Assembly (NCBI GenBank): GCA_964553915.1 | Contig: CAZKMM010000119.1 | Coordinates: 1-7,780, forward strand | Direction of reading: 5' to 3' | Length of the DNA stretch: 7,780 bases | From: CAZKMM01 sp964553915 | GTDB taxonomy: Bacteria; RBG-13-61-14; DRUE01 | Shown here: one piece after another, positions 6,808 to 7,780 of the stretch | Layout of the letters: each line of letters opens with the position of its first letter | How positions within the stretch are numbered: the first letter of the stretch is position 1 | Translations under genes and position numbers: made by a program | Notes under the pieces: generated by a model | Databases searched by the model: none | What the model was told of the DNA's origin: nothing | Seen by the model: only the letters and a program-made list of their open reading frames with translations

Positions 6808-7239
6808 TTATAAGAGAAAGAGCAACATCGCATAGATATGGTCCCGGAGCTTTTTCCAGAGAATAGGTAATTTAACCTGACCAGTAATCATACCTCCAAG
6901 TAAAGACCCAAGACTATCAACCTCGGAAATAAAAGCGGAATGAGAGGCAATTAATATAACCGAAGGAGCGAGGGACAATTTTTCCACCTCTTCAACATAA
7001 AAATTATACCCATCTTTTCTGAGCTCTATTGCCAGAGGGTCAGATTCAAAATCTAATTGATAGCACAAAACCAGTTTGCCACCAGACTTTCCCAGCCATT
7101 TATTAATTAATTTTCTTTTTAGGGAAGAGGCATAAATCTTTTTCAGCAAGGGTTCCAGATGGAACTGAATGGCGCTTTCCCAGAACTGATTATAATGATA
7201 GCGGAGACTTTTCTCCCATTCAGGACTAAGCCGGCTCAT
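6808..7239 (-). CDS. Hypothetical protein, 143 residues, unrecognised
   Basis: I do not recognise a family. The protein runs from ATG 7239 to TAA at 6808-6810. The first 45 residues are basic and aromatic helix (WEKSLRYHYNQFWESAIQFH, then KRKLINKWLG). A strand-like GGKLVLCYQLDF (53-64) and a charged middle follow. The C-terminal half has two hydrophobic stretches, PSVILIASHSAFI (92-104) and LLGGMITG (113-120), and ends in a helix with YAMLLFLL. GKSGGKLVL resembles the first strand of a nucleotide-fold enzyme but lacks a complete GxGxG, and no Walker or metal motif is seen. The start overlaps the end of the ACR3-like gene by 14 bp, which suggests coupled translation. ATG 7278 would add 13 residues deep inside that gene and has no SD site; the ATG 7239 site is also weak. 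The gene may be real or a damaged remnant like its neighbour. Confidence 0.5.
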   Translation of the reverse strand: MSRLSPEWEKSLRYHYNQFWESAIQFHLEPLLKKIYASSLKRKLINKWLGKSGGKLVLCYQLDFESDPLAIELRKDGYNFYVEEVEKLSLAPSVILIASHSAFISEVDSLGSLLGGMITGQVKLPILWKKLRDHIYAMLLFLL

Positions 7240-7744
7240 CAGCTTTAAACCATCTCTTCCGCAGGCGTAGAGCAACATTTACCAGGCTAATCAGCACAGG
7301 CACTTCTATTAAAGGACCAATTACAGTAGCAAAAGCTTGCTTGGAGGCAATACCGAAAATAGCAACCGCTACCGCGATGGCAAGCTCAAAATCATTACTT
7401 ACCGCGGTAAAAGCTACTGCGGTTGCTTGGGGATAGTTTGCTTTGAATTTGTGCATAATCCAGAAACTAACCAGCCACATAAAAAAGAAATAACAGGTGA
7501 GAGGAATGGCAATTAAAACCACATCATATTTCACCTTGGATAAAGGAGGATACATCACCAAAATTAGTCCAATGGCAATTGGAATGTTGGTAGTGCCGAC
7601 CTGAAATTTATCAATTAGCTTAGCAACATCTGGCCAGAGGTAGCCGAGTAAAACCCCAAAACCCATTGCCAGAAAAATCCAGAGGGTTAAAAACCGGTCT
7701 AATAGAGATAATTTTTTTGCTGACCAAACATCAGACTGGCTCAT
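7226..7744 (-). CDS. acr3: ACR3-family arsenite permease, internally deleted in frame (probably non-functional)
   Basis: ACR3 proteins are ten-helix inner-membrane arsenite exporters of about 350 residues. Here both ends match well but the protein is only 172 residues. Residues 12-68 carry the N-terminal signature (LSLLDRFLTLWIFLAMGFG, then FQVGTTNIPIAIGLILVMYP). Residues 75-160 carry the last helices (VVLIAIPLTCYFFFMWLVSFW, SNDFELAIAVAVAIFGI, VIGPLIEVPVLISLVNVAL). Roughly 180 residues, about the middle five or six helices, are missing between KVKYD and VVLIAIP. The lost part holds the conserved Cys of the ARCIAMV region; the conserved Glu of the late helix (E120 here) remains. The start ATG has GGAAAG 6 nt upstream (7751-7756, - strand) and the frame is intact to TAG 7226. 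It may be a deletion relic, an assembly error or a true mini-protein; transport seems unlikely. Confidence 0.85.
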   Translation of the reverse strand: MSQSDVWSAKKLSLLDRFLTLWIFLAMGFGVLLGYLWPDVAKLIDKFQVGTTNIPIAIGLILVMYPPLSKVKYDVVLIAIPLTCYFFFMWLVSFWIMHKFKANYPQATAVAFTAVSNDFELAIAVAVAIFGIASKQAFATVIGPLIEVPVLISLVNVALRLRKRWFKADEPA

Positions 7745-7780
7745 AACCGACTTTCCAGATTATGCTTATTTTTTCTTCTT

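Noticed and set aside
7766..7780. Possible end of another - strand gene (four Lys codons then TAA) upstream of the ACR3-like gene
   Set aside because: Only five codons are visible in an A-rich stretch at the window edge, so it cannot be told from chance.

Overview
The window reads as the downstream part of a cell-surface polysaccharide (capsule, exopolysaccharide or O-antigen) operon on the + strand, followed by a tRNA-Thr gene and, on the opposite strand, a small two-gene cluster. The DNA is AT-rich, with many A and T runs. The gene content (Wzz/Wzc-type chain-length regulator and tyrosine kinase, O-antigen ligase/polymerase, WbpA/WecC-type sugar dehydrogenase, CapD/FlaA1-type epimerase) and the tRNA without an encoded CCA fit a bacterium that assembles surface polysaccharide by a Wzx/Wzy-like route. 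I cannot name the organism. An AT-rich, poorly cultivated bacterial lineage is a guess from general appearance, not a demonstrated assignment.

Layout, + strand: 1-366 is the 3' end of a nucleoside-diphosphate-sugar epimerase/dehydratase. 341-2899 is a large Wzc/GumC-type protein that carries both the chain-length domain and a BY-kinase. It has an extra block inside the kinase that looks like a PATAN/DUF4388 domain, and a tail of 17 tyrosines in 23 residues. 2918-4192 is a polytopic O-antigen ligase/polymerase, 4189-5397 a membrane-anchored TPR protein, and 5387-6676 a UDP-N-acetylhexosamine-type dehydrogenase. The genes overlap by 26, 4 and 11 bp or are separated by 18 bp, so they are very probably one transcript. 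Together they would make sugar precursors (epimerase, dehydrogenase), join or transfer chains at the membrane (ligase plus TPR partner) and control chain length and export (Wzc-like kinase).

At 6705-6776 lies tRNA-Thr(CGT), 28 bp after the last polysaccharide gene. Beyond it, on the - strand and convergent with the operon, are an unrecognised 143-codon gene (6808-7239) and, upstream of it with a 14-bp overlap, an ACR3-family arsenite permease gene (7226-7744). The permease has good N- and C-terminal ends but lacks about half the protein in the middle, joined in frame. Its partner shows no family signature I recognise. A short imperfect copy of the tRNA 3' end lies 460 bp away at the start of that partner gene.

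The points most worth following are the domain inserted in the tyrosine kinase with its extreme tyrosine tail, and the internally deleted ACR3 gene. I saw no CRISPR array, insertion sequence, integrase or convincing intrinsic terminator. No stretch over 300 bases lacks a gene.
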